DNA of 64,000 nt from Actinomyces marmotae. Its GTDB lineage: Bacteria > Actinomycetota > Actinomycetes > Actinomycetales > Actinomycetaceae. Below the pieces are notes generated by a model that saw only the letters and a program-made list of their open reading frames with translations, was not told the origin of the DNA and did no database searches. The position numbers and the translations under genes were made by a program. The DNA is taken from contig NZ_CP053642.1 of assembly GCF_013177295.1 (NCBI RefSeq), forward strand, positions 1,674,001 through 1,738,000, in the 5' to 3' direction. Below are positions 1-9,424 of the stretch, one piece after another; positions within the stretch are counted from its first letter, which is position 1; the number at the start of each line of letters is the position of its first letter.

Positions 1-246
1 CTGTCACGAAAACGCGGTCAGCGCCCTTGGCAGACCAAGGGCCGGCCACCGCGCGGCCGCCCCCCGCAAAGGGAGGAGCCTGTGATCTCCACCGAATCCA
101 CTCCACAAGCAGCGCTTATAGGGGATACTGGGGCGACGTCGCCGAAGGCGCCTCAGTGCTGATATAACGGCCGATACAACCCCTGACCTGTTATGCACCG
201 GCTCCGCAGGCGCCGCACCCTTGTCCCTGAACGAAGGACTCTCCCC
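1..246. other. Non-coding upstream region with a hairpin
   Basis: No convincing gene is seen before the first CDS. A perfect 8-bp hairpin with a 4-nt loop lies at 23-42 (GCCCTTGG / CCAAGGGC). It has no immediate T-run, so it is only a possible terminator. An AT-rich stretch around 158-166 contains TATAAC and is a candidate -10 element for the downstream operon, but I see no good -35 partner. Confidence 0.4.
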
Positions 247-2415
247 ATGCCTGAGCATGGCGCTGCCTCGACCGAGTTCGGGGCGAGGACGGCTCCGCCG
301 CCCGTGAGGCCCTCATCGCCGCCAACAGGCTCATCGCTCACGAGGGGTGCGTCGGGGCCCGGGTGGCGGGAGCGGGAGATCGGCGGCTCCCGCCTGCACC
401 TGCCCCACGGCGCCACCGCCGCCCTCGACTCCGCGATGTGGGGGCTGGCCGTGATGGTCGTGGCCGCCCTCAGCCTGACCACGGGGATCGACGCCCACCC
501 CGAGGGCATGGGGGTCACGCTGACGGCGCTGCTGGCGATCATCTTCCAGATCGCCGGCTACCTGGCCTTCCTGCGGGGCAGGGCGCGCTTCGCGACCATC
601 GATGAGATCCCCTTCGTCCTGCTGACCGACGTCATCATCGCCGTCGCCCTATCCGCGGCCTCCGGGATGTCCGCGGGCCTCCTCCTGCCGCTGCGCGACT
701 CTGTCCTCTCCGGCGGCGCCGCCCTCACCCTCCACCTGGCCTGCCGGTGGCTCTACCTGCGGGTGGTCGAGGCGCGCCAGCGGCCGGTCGGCAGACGCGC
801 ACGGCGCACGATCGTCATGGGCGCCGGGGGCGGCGGCGCCGCGGCGATCAGCCTCATGCAGAATGATCCGTCCTCCCCCTACACGCCCGTCGCCCTGCTC
901 GACGACGACCCCGCCAAGCGGCATCTGCGGCTCTCCGGGGTGCGGGTGCTCGGCCCCTGGCGCGCCCTGGCGCAGGTGGCCCGGGAGACCAGCGCCGATC
1001 TCGTCCTGCTGGCGGTGCCCTCGGCCAGGCCGGAGGAGGTCGACGGCGTCGTGGCCCGGGCGCGCGAGCTCGGCCTCGCGATACGGGTCATGCCCGGCAC
1101 CGAGGAGCTCATGGGCCTGGCGCCCTCCCTCGCGCCCGCGCCGCCGAGCGCCGTCGCCCAGCGGGGCACCGGGATCTTCCGCCCCCTGGAGATCTCGGAC
1201 CTGCTGGGGCGCCGGGCGATCGACACCGATGTTGACGCCATCGCCTCCTACCTGACCGGCGAGAGAATCCTCGTGACCGGCGCGGGGGGCTCCATCGGGG
1301 CGCAGCTGTGCCATGAGATCGCGAGGTACCGACCCGAGCGGCTCATCCTCGTGGACAGGGACGAGTCCGCCCTGCACGCCGTCCAACTGTCCCTCGACGG
1401 CGAGGCGATGCTCGACTCCCCCGACCTCATCCTCGGGGACCTGCGCGCCCCCGGCTTCATTAGCGGCCTCTTCGACGAGGCCCGCCCGACGATCGTCTTC
1501 CACGCCGCCGCCCTCAAGCACCTCACCCTCACCGAGCGCTTCCCAGAGGAGGCCTTCCTGACCAACGTGGCCGCCACCCGAGATCTCCTCACGGCCGCGA
1601 CCAGCCATGGCGTGCGCCTGTTCATCAACATCTCCACCGATAAGGCGGCCGATCCCACCAGCGTGCTCGGCCACTCCAAGCGCATCGCCGAACGGCTGAC
1701 CGCCGCCGTGGGGTTGAGCCTGCCCGCCGATCGGCGCTTCATCTCAGTGCGCTTCGGCAATGTCCTGGGCTCGCGCGGCTCGGTGCTCCACACCTTCGCC
1801 TCCCAACTGGAGCGTGGACTGCCCATGACCGTCACGGATCCCCGCATGGAGCGCTTCTTCATGTCCATCAACGAGGCCTGCCAACTGGTCCTCCAGGCCG
1901 GGGCGCTGGGGCGCTCCGGCGAGGTCCTAGTCCTGGACATGGGCGAGCCACACAACATCGAGTCCCTGGCCAGGCGCTTCGCCTCCCTCATGGGCGCTGA
2001 CGAGCCGCGGGTGGCCTACACGAGGGTCCGTCCCGGGGAGAAGATGACGGAGTCGCTGTTCGGCACCGGGGAGGCCGACCGCCGTCCCTGGCACCCGCTC
2101 ATCTCGCACGTGGATGTCGCGGCGCTCGGGCTGGGACTCCTCCAGGACATCGATGATCTCCGCCTGCGCTCGGAGTGGGGCCCCCAGGGCGAGCTCGTGC
2201 GCAGGTGGATGACGGGCACGAGCCGGGCCCCCGCTCCCGGGGCGCCGGTCGCGGGCCCCGGGGTCGCCGCCCCCGCGGACGGCCAGACCGGCGGCCCCGG
2301 CGTCAGGTCGGCCACCCGATGGATGCGCGCCCCGGCGAGCAGGCAGCCGACCGCCGCCCCCAGTGGCACTCCGACCGCCAGGGGCGCCGTCGAGCGGGCA
2401 GGCGCCCCCACATGA
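247..2415 (+). CDS. FlaA1/CapD-type polysaccharide biosynthesis protein (nucleotide-sugar 4,6-dehydratase/epimerase family)
   Basis: A membrane-anchored SDR enzyme of about 722 aa that would convert a UDP-sugar to a 4-keto-6-deoxy or epimerised intermediate for a surface polymer. Hydrophobic segments lie at about residues 60-170. A first Rossmann-like motif (GAGGGGA) is near 190, and the SDR NAD motif GAGGSIG is near 344. The catalytic stretch STDKAADPTSVLGHSKR is near 464. Family members usually have M-x3-K there (VMGATKR); here the Met position is Leu. ATG at 247 is chosen because GAAGGA precedes it at good spacing; in-frame codons extend to 193. The stop overlaps the next ATG (ATGA), so translation is probably coupled. 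The sugar product cannot be told from sequence. Confidence 0.88.
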   Translation: MPEHGAASTEFGARTAPPPVRPSSPPTGSSLTRGASGPGWREREIGGSRLHLPHGATAALDSAMWGLAVMVVAALSLTTGIDAHPEGMGVTLTALLAIIFQIAGYLAFLRGRARFATIDEIPFVLLTDVIIAVALSAASGMSAGLLLPLRDSVLSGGAALTLHLACRWLYLRVVEARQRPVGRRARRTIVMGAGGGGAAAISLMQNDPSSPYTPVALLDDDPAKRHLRLSGVRVLGPWRALAQVARETSADLVLLAVPSARPEEVDGVVARARELGLAIRVMPGTEELMGLAPSLAPAPPSAVAQRGTGIFRPLEISDLLGRRAIDTDVDAIASYLTGERILVTGAGGSIGAQLCHEIARYRPERLILVDRDESALHAVQLSLDGEAMLDSPDLILGDLRAPGFISGLFDEARPTIVFHAAALKHLTLTERFPEEAFLTNVAATRDLLTAATSHGVRLFINISTDKAADPTSVLGHSKRIAERLTAAVGLSLPADRRFISVRFGNVLGSRGSVLHTFASQLERGLPMTVTDPRMERFFMSINEACQLVLQAGALGRSGEVLVLDMGEPHNIESLARRFASLMGADEPRVAYTRVRPGEKMTESLFGTGEADRRPWHPLISHVDVAALGLGLLQDIDDLRLRSEWGPQGELVRRWMTGTSRAPAPGAPVAGPGVAAPADGQTGGPGVRSATRWMRAPASRQPTAAPSGTPTARGAVERAGAPT

Positions 2416-3551
2416 TTCAGCAGGCATTCTGGATCCCGCAGCCGCCCGGGGCCTGGGCCTGGGGCACGACCGTTGGCGCCCTCATGGGCCTTTCGGCCGG
2501 GGCTGTCCTGACCGCCGCCATCATCCCAGTGCTGCGGAGGGCCGGCGTCATCGATGTCCCCGTTGGCCGCTCCCTCCACGCCGGGCCGGTGCCCCGAGGA
2601 GGCGGATGCGCCCTGGTCCTGGCCGCGGTCATCGCCGTCGGGGCGGGCCTGGCCGGCGCCATGGCAGGGGGGCCGATGGTCCGCTCCGGCAGGCTCATCG
2701 AGGTGCTGAGCGCGGGGCTCTCCACGATCCTCGCCCTGGCGATCCTGGGGCTCGGCGACGACCTGTACACGCTGCCCATCAAGGGGCGCCTCATCGCCCA
2801 GGCGATCCTGGGCGCTGGGCTGGCCCTGCTCACGACGTCGATCACGGGGGCCCCGCTGTGGCTCGTGATCCCACTGGGGGCGGGCGCCGTCGCCATGGTC
2901 AACGCCACGAACTTCATGGATGGCGCGAACGGGGTAGCCGCCGGGCACGCCCTGGTGGCCGCGGCGTACTACGCGCATGTGGCCTTGTCGGTGGGGATCC
3001 CCGGGCTGGCGCTCGTCATGGCCGGGCTCGGCGGGGCGGTCGCCGGGTTCCTGCCCTTCAACGCGCCCCGCGCCCGGGTCTTCCTGGGTGACTCCGGCTC
3101 CTACGCCCTCGGGGCGGCCTGGTCCTTCGGCGCGGCCCTCTGCTTGGCCTCCGGGGTGCCACTGCTCGTCGCCGTGGCCCCGCTGCTCATCCTGGCCACC
3201 GACACGGGCCTGACCCTGTGGCGCCGCGCCCGCTCCGGGCAGCGCTGGTACGAGCCACACCGTGAGCACGTCTACCAGCGGCTCGTCGCCGCCGGGTGGC
3301 CCCATTGGGCGGTGGCGCTCCTCGTGGGCGCCTGCGCGGCGGCCTGCTCAGCGGTGGCGCTGGCCTCCTGGCAGGGGCCAGGCGGGCGCGTCGCGTGGGC
3401 GCCGGGCGTTATCGGGATGCTGGTGGTCCTGGCCTGCTACATGAGCCTGCCCTCGCTCGTGGGCGCGGCTCGCCATGAGCGCCAGGGCTACAGCGGCCAG
3501 GGCGGCTCCAGTCCCAGGGGCGGTGTCCCTGAGGATGGTGGGCAGGGATGA
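2412..3551 (+). CDS. WecA/TagO/MraY-like polyprenyl-phosphate sugar-1-phosphate transferase
   Basis: An integral membrane enzyme of 379 aa that would load the first sugar phosphate onto undecaprenyl phosphate, starting polymer synthesis at the inner face of the membrane. Family motifs visible are LGLGDDLYTLPIKGR, NFMDGANG near residue 167, FLGDSGSY near 224 and HREHVYQRL near 283. About ten hydrophobic helices separate them. The ATG overlaps the previous stop by 4 bp. Position between a nucleotide-sugar enzyme and glycosyltransferases fits the initiating step. Whether the substrate is UDP-GlcNAc or another UDP-HexNAc is not shown. Confidence 0.9.
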   Translation: MIQQAFWIPQPPGAWAWGTTVGALMGLSAGAVLTAAIIPVLRRAGVIDVPVGRSLHAGPVPRGGGCALVLAAVIAVGAGLAGAMAGGPMVRSGRLIEVLSAGLSTILALAILGLGDDLYTLPIKGRLIAQAILGAGLALLTTSITGAPLWLVIPLGAGAVAMVNATNFMDGANGVAAGHALVAAAYYAHVALSVGIPGLALVMAGLGGAVAGFLPFNAPRARVFLGDSGSYALGAAWSFGAALCLASGVPLLVAVAPLLILATDTGLTLWRRARSGQRWYEPHREHVYQRLVAAGWPHWAVALLVGACAAACSAVALASWQGPGGRVAWAPGVIGMLVVLACYMSLPSLVGAARHERQGYSGQGGSSPRGGVPEDGGQG

Positions 3552-4849
3552 GGATCCTCCTGCTCACCCACTACTGGGCGCCGGAGACAGGCGCGCCCCA
3601 GAACCGCTGGCAGTGGCTGGCCCGCGGCCTGGTGGAGCGCGGTCATGAGCTCGCCGTGCTCACTCCCGCCCCGCACTACCCGGCTGGCGCGCTGCTCGAC
3701 TCCTCACCCCGGTTCGCCCCGGGAGCCATCACTCGCGATGAGAGCGGGGCGATGATCCACCGCACGGCTTTCAGGCCCTACGGGGTGGGGATCGGCGGGC
3801 GCGGCGCGGATCAGGCGCTCGCCGCGGTGGACGGGGCGCGTCTGGCCCTGGCGCGCTTCGGGGGGAGGCACCGCCCCGACGTCGTCATCGGCTCGGTCCC
3901 GGGCCTGCCGACCCTGCCCGCGGCGCTGGCGGTTGGGGGCGCGCTGCGGCGCCCCGTCGTCGCCGAGTTGCGCGACGCCTGGCCGGACATCCTCGACTCG
4001 AGCCACCACTGGGCCGGGCCCTCCGGCGGGGCTGGCGCGACAGGCGGTGCCGACGGAGACCCGCGCGGCGTCGGAGCCTGGGCTCCGCGCTCGTTGCGCC
4101 ACGGCGCCGCCCTCGTCCCCCCGCTCGTCACCGTCCTGGAACGCAGGGCCGACGCCGTCGTGGCCACCACGGAGTCCTTCGCCCAGGCGCTGCGGGAGCG
4201 GGGCATGAAGAGGGTGAAGGTCATCCGCAACAGCGCGGCCCCGTCGGACTGGGTGCTGCCCGCTCCCCCACCCCGCCGGGACGGTGATGATGGGCGCCCC
4301 GAACTCCGCGTCGTGTACCTGGGAACCGTTGGGCGCAGCCAGGGGCTGGCGGCCGCGGTGGAGGCGGCGGTCCTCGCCGAGCGCCGGGGGGCCCGCCTGC
4401 GCCTGCGGATCGTGGGCGAGGGCGCGCGGGCCGCCCACATCCGCGCCACCGCCGAGAGGCTGGGCGCCCCGGTGGAGATGCTGCCGCTGGTCGCCCCCGA
4501 GGCGGTGGCCGAGCACTACGCCTGGGCCGACACGGTCCTCGTGAGCCTCCAGGACTGGCCGGCCATGTCCATGACGGTACCCTCCAAGCTCTACGAGGCC
4601 CTGGCCACCGGTCGCCATATCAGCGGCGCTGTCGACGGCGAGGCGGCCGACATCATCCGCTCCGCGAGCGCCGGGCTCGTGGTCCCCCCGCAGGATCCCG
4701 GGGCGCTGGCCGCCGCCTGGGCGGACCTGGCGGCGGACCGCTCCGGCCTGACCGCTAGCGCCGGGCGGCAGTGGCTCTCCCGCCACGCGCGCCGGCGCGA
4801 CCAGGTCACCCGCTACGAGGAACTGCTCAACGAGGTCACCCATGGCTGA
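3548..4849 (+). CDS. Glycosyltransferase family 4 (WbuB-like)
   Basis: A cytoplasmic GT-B glycosyltransferase of 433 aa. The N-terminus (MRILLLTHYWAPETGAPQNR) is typical of WbuB-type GT4 enzymes. The donor-binding C-terminal half begins near residue 250 (LRVVYLGTVGRSQGL) and has PSKLYEALATG, where family members place their nucleotide-sugar binding loop. It starts with an ATGA overlap and ends 8 bp inside the next gene. It probably adds the second or a later sugar of the polymer unit; donor and acceptor are not predictable. Confidence 0.85.
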   Translation: MRILLLTHYWAPETGAPQNRWQWLARGLVERGHELAVLTPAPHYPAGALLDSSPRFAPGAITRDESGAMIHRTAFRPYGVGIGGRGADQALAAVDGARLALARFGGRHRPDVVIGSVPGLPTLPAALAVGGALRRPVVAELRDAWPDILDSSHHWAGPSGGAGATGGADGDPRGVGAWAPRSLRHGAALVPPLVTVLERRADAVVATTESFAQALRERGMKRVKVIRNSAAPSDWVLPAPPPRRDGDDGRPELRVVYLGTVGRSQGLAAAVEAAVLAERRGARLRLRIVGEGARAAHIRATAERLGAPVEMLPLVAPEAVAEHYAWADTVLVSLQDWPAMSMTVPSKLYEALATGRHISGAVDGEAADIIRSASAGLVVPPQDPGALAAAWADLAADRSGLTASAGRQWLSRHARRRDQVTRYEELLNEVTHG

Positions 4850-6707
4850 GCCCCCAGGCCACCGGGCGTGCTTCTGCGCGCTCCCCCCGGCCCCAAGCGC
4901 AGCGCCTCCCGCGGCTCTCACCAGGCTGCGCGCCGTCAGCCTCCTGGCCGACACCGCCGCGCGGCACATGGCGGAGGACCCCTTGCTGCTGGCGCTGCAG
5001 AGCGCCCGCCGCCTTCCCCACGGGGCGCGCGCGGCGCTGTCCGGGGCGGTGGGCGCGGGCGCGGCCGATGATTCGCCGCGCGCCGCCCTGGCCGCGCTGC
5101 TCGCCGATCGTCCGGCGCTGGCGGCGCGGGCCCTCGCCCAGGCCCGCCCGAGCAGCGCCCTGGGCCAGCGCCTGGCGGCTGAGATCGCCCTGGCCGTGGG
5201 CCTGACCGATCTCCTGCCCGGCGGGGCCGGGGCCGCCCCGGCGAGGATCCAGGCCCGGGACCTGTGGTCGCGGGGGCATCTGGATGAGGCGATCGGGGCG
5301 CTCGATGCCGTCCTGGCCCGCTCCCCCTCCTCCCGGGGCGGGCTCCCCGGACGGAGCCATCACTCGATCCGGGCCGCCCGGGCGCGCCTGTCCGCCGAGC
5401 TGGCGACGATGTCCCCGGGCTTCGCGCTGCCCGCCGCCCCCTCCCCCGGTTGGCAGGGGCCACTGCGATCAGCGGCCCCCCGGGTCCTGCACCTGCTGAC
5501 CAACTCCGTGCCGCACACCCAGTCGGGCTACGCCTTGCGCTCGCACCACCTGCTCCTCGCCCAGCGGCGGGCGGGCGAGGAGCCGCGGGCGGTCACCCGG
5601 ATCGGATACCCCGTGACCGTGGGCCGCGCGGGGGCGGGCTCGCGCGACGTCGTCGACGGCGTGGAGTACCACCGGCTCCTGCCCTCCCGGCTCGCGCCCA
5701 CGCCCGCGGCCCGCCTGGCGCAGACGGCGCGGCTCCTGGCCCAGCAGGTGGCCGCCTTCCGCCCCGAAGTGCTGCACACGACGACGAACTACGCCAACGC
5801 CCTCGTGGTATCCGCCGTGGCGCGCGGCCATGACCTGCCGTGGGTCTACGAGATGCGCGGGATGCTGGAGTACACCTGGGTGGCCTCCCGGCCCCCCGAG
5901 CAGCAGGCTGAGGCCCTGGCCTCCCAGCGATTCGCGCTGCTGCGCGCCAAGGAGGCCGAGATGGCCCGGCAGGCGGACGCCGTCATCGTCCTGTCGGCGC
6001 TCCAGCGCGATGACCTCGTGGCCCGGGGCGTGCCCGCCGAGAGGATCACGGTCGTGCCCAACGCCGTGGAGGGGGAGGTCCTGGCCGCCGAGCCCCTCTC
6101 CCCCGCCCAGGCGCGCGCCCGCCTGGGCCTGCCGACCGGGGGCTTCTGGGTGGGAAGCGTCTCGTCCTTAGTGGACTACGAGGGATTCGACGTGCTCCTG
6201 CGGGCCGTGGCGCTCGCCCGCGCCCAGGGCGTGGACGCGCGCTGCGCGATCGTCGGCGACGGCGTGAGCCGCCCCGGTCTGCTCGCGCTCGCCCAGGACC
6301 TGGGCCTGCTGGGCCCGGGGTCGGGGATCTGCGTCCTGCCCGGCCGCGTCCCTGCGGGTCAGGCCCTGGGCTGGTACCAGGCGCTCGACGCCTTCTGCGC
6401 GCCCCGGCGGGACACGCCGGTGTGCCGGATGGTCACGCCGCTGAAGCCGCTGACGGCGCAGGCGCTCGGACGCCCGGTGATCGCCTCGGACCTGCCCGCG
6501 CTTGTGGAGGTCACCCGGGGCGGCGGGCTCCTCTTCCCCGCGGGCGACGCCGGCGCGCTGGCGGCGCGGATCAGGCTGCTCGCCCAGGCCGGAGCCGATG
6601 GCGCCGCGGCCCGAGCGGTCCACATCACGCCGTCGGCTGGGAGTGGCCTGCCCACCTGGGAGGAGAATGGGATGGCAGTACGCGCGATTCATGAGGAGGT
6701 GCGATGA
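4842..6707 (+). CDS. Glycosyltransferase family 4 with an N-terminal helical extension
   Basis: A 621-aa protein. Residues 1 to about 205 are alanine- and leucine-rich and look helical, perhaps TPR-like. The GT4 domain follows, beginning at VLHLLTNSVPHTQSGYALRS, with ITVVPNAVE in the linker and a donor-binding region ending ALGRPVIASDLPALVEV. The first ATG lies inside the end of the previous gene; GAGGT upstream is a fair ribosome-binding site. The next gene overlaps by 4 bp. It is likely a chain glycosyltransferase; the extension could serve protein contacts, which is inference. Confidence 0.83.
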   Translation: MAEPPGHRACFCALPPAPSAAPPAALTRLRAVSLLADTAARHMAEDPLLLALQSARRLPHGARAALSGAVGAGAADDSPRAALAALLADRPALAARALAQARPSSALGQRLAAEIALAVGLTDLLPGGAGAAPARIQARDLWSRGHLDEAIGALDAVLARSPSSRGGLPGRSHHSIRAARARLSAELATMSPGFALPAAPSPGWQGPLRSAAPRVLHLLTNSVPHTQSGYALRSHHLLLAQRRAGEEPRAVTRIGYPVTVGRAGAGSRDVVDGVEYHRLLPSRLAPTPAARLAQTARLLAQQVAAFRPEVLHTTTNYANALVVSAVARGHDLPWVYEMRGMLEYTWVASRPPEQQAEALASQRFALLRAKEAEMARQADAVIVLSALQRDDLVARGVPAERITVVPNAVEGEVLAAEPLSPAQARARLGLPTGGFWVGSVSSLVDYEGFDVLLRAVALARAQGVDARCAIVGDGVSRPGLLALAQDLGLLGPGSGICVLPGRVPAGQALGWYQALDAFCAPRRDTPVCRMVTPLKPLTAQALGRPVIASDLPALVEVTRGGGLLFPAGDAGALAARIRLLAQAGADGAAARAVHITPSAGSGLPTWEENGMAVRAIHEEVR

Positions 6708-7576
6708 GTATCAGTCCTGCGGAGCCCTGGGTCGAGAGGCCGGATTTAGCGGGGCTCAGGCCCGTCGGCAAGCGCCCGCCCCTGCTGGCGTACATCCGCC
6801 GCACCTGGCGGCGCCGTCACTTCATCTGGGCCGACGCCCGCGCCCGCGCCCTGGGGACCCAGCGGGGGACCCTCCTGGGCAATATCTGGCTCATCGTCAA
6901 GCCGATGCTCGACGCCCTGGTGTTCTTCGTGGTCTTCGGGCTGCTGCTGGAGACCAACCGCGGCATCGACAACTTCGTGGGCTACCTGCTGGTGGGGGTC
7001 ACGATGTTCCCCACGCTGCAGCGGGCGATCACCGGCGGGGGCCAGGTGATGTTCGCGGGCAGGAACCTCATCCGCTCCTTCTCCTTCCCCAGGGTGGCCC
7101 TGCCGATCTCCTTCACGATCCGGGGCGCCCTGGACACGCTGCCACCGTTGGCCGCCCTGCTGATCATCGTCATGATCCTGCCGCCGCACGCCTGGCCCTC
7201 ATGGCACTGGGTCCTCATCGCGCCGATCTTCGCACTGCAGAGCCTCCTCGCCCTGGGCCTGGCGCTGTTCACCTCCAGGATCACGGCGCAGCTGCCTGAC
7301 ATGCGCAATGTGTGGCCCTTCGTGGCCCAGTTCTGGTACTTCGGCTCCGGGGTGTTCTTCTCCTTCGACAAGATGACGCACCGGCCCGCCGCCAGGCTCG
7401 TCGTCGATTGGAACCCCGGTTACAAGCTGCTGGCCATGTACCGCGACGTCATCCTCTACCAGCGCGTGCCGCCGGGGCGCGACTGGGCGGTCATGGGCCT
7501 GTGGGCGCTCATCACCGTGGGCGCCGGGTACGTCTTGTTCTGGATGAGGGAGGAGTCCTATGGCGTCGAGCGCTGA
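6704..7576 (+). CDS. ABC-2 type polysaccharide/teichoic-acid exporter permease (TagG/Wzm-like)
   Basis: A 290-aa membrane protein with about six hydrophobic helices in the order expected for ABC-2 permeases. Basic residues and the segment RARALGTQRGTLLGNIWLI precede the first helix, as in Wzm/TagG. A strong GAGGAGG precedes the ATG, which overlaps the previous stop. Its last 17 bp overlap the ATPase gene, so the two subunits are probably made together. It would translocate the lipid-linked polymer made by the upstream transferases. Confidence 0.9.
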   Translation: MSISPAEPWVERPDLAGLRPVGKRPPLLAYIRRTWRRRHFIWADARARALGTQRGTLLGNIWLIVKPMLDALVFFVVFGLLLETNRGIDNFVGYLLVGVTMFPTLQRAITGGGQVMFAGRNLIRSFSFPRVALPISFTIRGALDTLPPLAALLIIVMILPPHAWPSWHWVLIAPIFALQSLLALGLALFTSRITAQLPDMRNVWPFVAQFWYFGSGVFFSFDKMTHRPAARLVVDWNPGYKLLAMYRDVILYQRVPPGRDWAVMGLWALITVGAGYVLFWMREESYGVER

Positions 7577-8600
7577 GCCCCCCTCTGCCTACGGGGCGCC
7601 GTCGGCCGGCCAGCGCGCGGCGGCGCCCGCGACCGTCGTCGTCGACGACCTCCATGTGCGCTACCGGGCGCCCTCGGCTGACGCCTCGGCCATGCGCGCC
7701 CTCAGCCCCTCCCGCCGGATCGCGATGAGGGCCCTCGGGCGCCGCCCGCGCGTGGCCGTCGACGCCCTCAAGGGGGTGTCCTTCGTGGCGCGGGCCGGTG
7801 AGTCGCTTGGGATCCTGGGGCGCAACGGCTCGGGGAAGTCCACCCTGCTGCGCATCGTTGCGGGCCTGGAGACGCCGCGCTCGGGGAGGGTCCTGGCGCG
7901 CTCCACGCCCGTGCTCCTGGGCGTCAACGCGGCCCTCGTGCCGGACCTTCCCGGGGAGCGCAATGTCATCCTCGGCTGCCTGGCCATGGGGATGACGCCG
8001 GAGCAGGCCCGCGCCGCCCTGCCGGGGATCGTGGGCCTGGCGGGCATCGGCGAGGCGATCTACCGGCCCATGAGCACCTACTCCTCGGGGATGGCCTCGC
8101 GGCTGCGCTTCGCGATCGCGGTGTCGGCCAGCCCGGACATCCTGCTCATCGACGAGGCCCTGTCCACCGGGGACGCCGCGTTCAAGGAGCGCAGTGAGAG
8201 CCGGATGGCCGAGCTGCGCGCGAATGCCGGAACGGTCTTCATCGTCAGCCATGCCGCCCAGACCATCGAGGAGATGTGCACGCGCGCGATCTGGCTCATG
8301 GACGGCCAGCTCATCGGCGATGGCCCGGGACCGGAGATCGCCCACGACTACCGCTGGTGGTCCTGGAACGTGGCCAAGGGGGAGAGCGCCACCGCGGAGG
8401 AGATCCTGGCGCGCTGCCGGCGCAAGTGGGCGCCCCGCGCCTCCTGCGCCCCCGCGAGTCCCGCGGCGCCCGCCCCGGGGAGTGCCGGTAGGATGAGCGG
8501 GTCGGCGGCTCCCTGGCCCGCCTCCTCCCCACCATCCCCCCGCGCCGCGCGCCGCCCTGGCCTCTACGCGCCCCGTCACCGTAAGGACGCCCCCCAGTGA
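7560..8600 (+). CDS. ABC transporter ATP-binding protein (TagH/Wzt-like)
   Basis: A 346-aa ATPase partner of the preceding permease. Walker A is GRNGSGKST at residues 87-95, the signature SSGMASRLR is near 176 and Walker B ILLIDEAL is near 195. The sequence LSTGDAAFKERSESRM after Walker B is typical of TagH/Wzt ATPases. A Pro/Ala-rich tail of about 60 aa follows the nucleotide-binding fold and has no carbohydrate-binding domain I can recognise. The start has GGGAGGAG four bases upstream. Confidence 0.9.
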   Translation: MASSAEPPSAYGAPSAGQRAAAPATVVVDDLHVRYRAPSADASAMRALSPSRRIAMRALGRRPRVAVDALKGVSFVARAGESLGILGRNGSGKSTLLRIVAGLETPRSGRVLARSTPVLLGVNAALVPDLPGERNVILGCLAMGMTPEQARAALPGIVGLAGIGEAIYRPMSTYSSGMASRLRFAIAVSASPDILLIDEALSTGDAAFKERSESRMAELRANAGTVFIVSHAAQTIEEMCTRAIWLMDGQLIGDGPGPEIAHDYRWWSWNVAKGESATAEEILARCRRKWAPRASCAPASPAAPAPGSAGRMSGSAAPWPASSPPSPRAARRPGLYAPRHRKDAPQ

Positions 8601-9361
8601 CCACTCCCGCCCCCGCTAGATCCCTGGCGATCCTCGGATCCTGCGTGGGCAGGGACTCCGCCACGGTGCTCCAGGAGCGCGGCTGGTTGGTGGCCCGCTA
8701 CGTCGCCAGGCAGTCCATCATCTCCACGGGCAATGTCGTGGATGTCAGCGCGATCGACCCCGGCGCGCTGGAGGGCGCCTTCGCGCGGCGCTGCTTCGCC
8801 TCCGACGCCGCTGGCGACGCCGAGGCCCAGCTGGAGGGCCTGGCCGAGTCCACGGACGTGCTGCTGTGGGACCTCACCGATGAGCGCCTCGGCGTCATCG
8901 AGGCCTCCCCCGGGCACTGGCTGACCCGCTCCACGGAGGGCCTGACGGCGAGCCTGCGCCTGGGCCGGGACTTCTACGAGCCGCTGGGCGGGCGCCTCAT
9001 CGAGATGGGCACCGACGAGCATCAGGGGCTCTTCGCCGCCGCCCTGCCGCGCCTCGGGGCGATGCTCGAGCGCGTCGGGCTGCTGGAGCGGACGATCCTC
9101 CTCCAGGCGCCCTGGGCGGCCCGCACGGCGCAGGGGCGCTCCACCGTGCGCAGCTGGGGCATGAGCGCCCTGGGGGCGAACTGGGCGATGATCGATTACT
9201 ACGACAGGGCGCGCGAGCTGGGCACTCATGTGCTCCAGGTGCCCGAGGATCTCGTCGTGGCCGATGACGCCCACCGCTGGGGGGCGGCCCCCTTCCACTA
9301 CGTCCGCGCCTTCTACGACTGGGTGGCCGACGGCGTCGAGGCCTTCGCGGCGCGCGGCTGA
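8597..9361 (+). CDS. DUF6270-type SGNH-like protein
   Basis: A 254-aa cytoplasmic protein starting with GTG in a GTGA overlap with the ATPase gene. The N-terminal ILGSCVGRDS resembles the first block of SGNH hydrolases, and DDAHRWGAAPFHY near the C-terminus supplies a D-x-x-H-like pair. This pattern matches my recollection of DUF6270 proteins of capsule loci. Being last in the export operon suggests a polymer-modifying esterase or transferase. That role is inference; no biochemical function is known to me. Confidence 0.65.
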   Translation: MTTPAPARSLAILGSCVGRDSATVLQERGWLVARYVARQSIISTGNVVDVSAIDPGALEGAFARRCFASDAAGDAEAQLEGLAESTDVLLWDLTDERLGVIEASPGHWLTRSTEGLTASLRLGRDFYEPLGGRLIEMGTDEHQGLFAAALPRLGAMLERVGLLERTILLQAPWAARTAQGRSTVRSWGMSALGANWAMIDYYDRARELGTHVLQVPEDLVVADDAHRWGAAPFHYVRAFYDWVADGVEAFAARG

Positions 9362-9374
9362 GGGGCCGGCGGGG

Positions 9375-9396
9375 CGGGCGGGGCGGCCCCGGCCCG
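9375..9396. terminator. Possible bidirectional terminator between convergent operons
   Basis: A GC-only imperfect inverted repeat lies in the 63-bp gap between two convergent genes. There is no T-run, so this is a weak call resting mostly on position. Confidence 0.3.
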
Positions 9397-9424
9397 CGCC
9401 CCCCACGCGCCCGGGGACGGTCCT

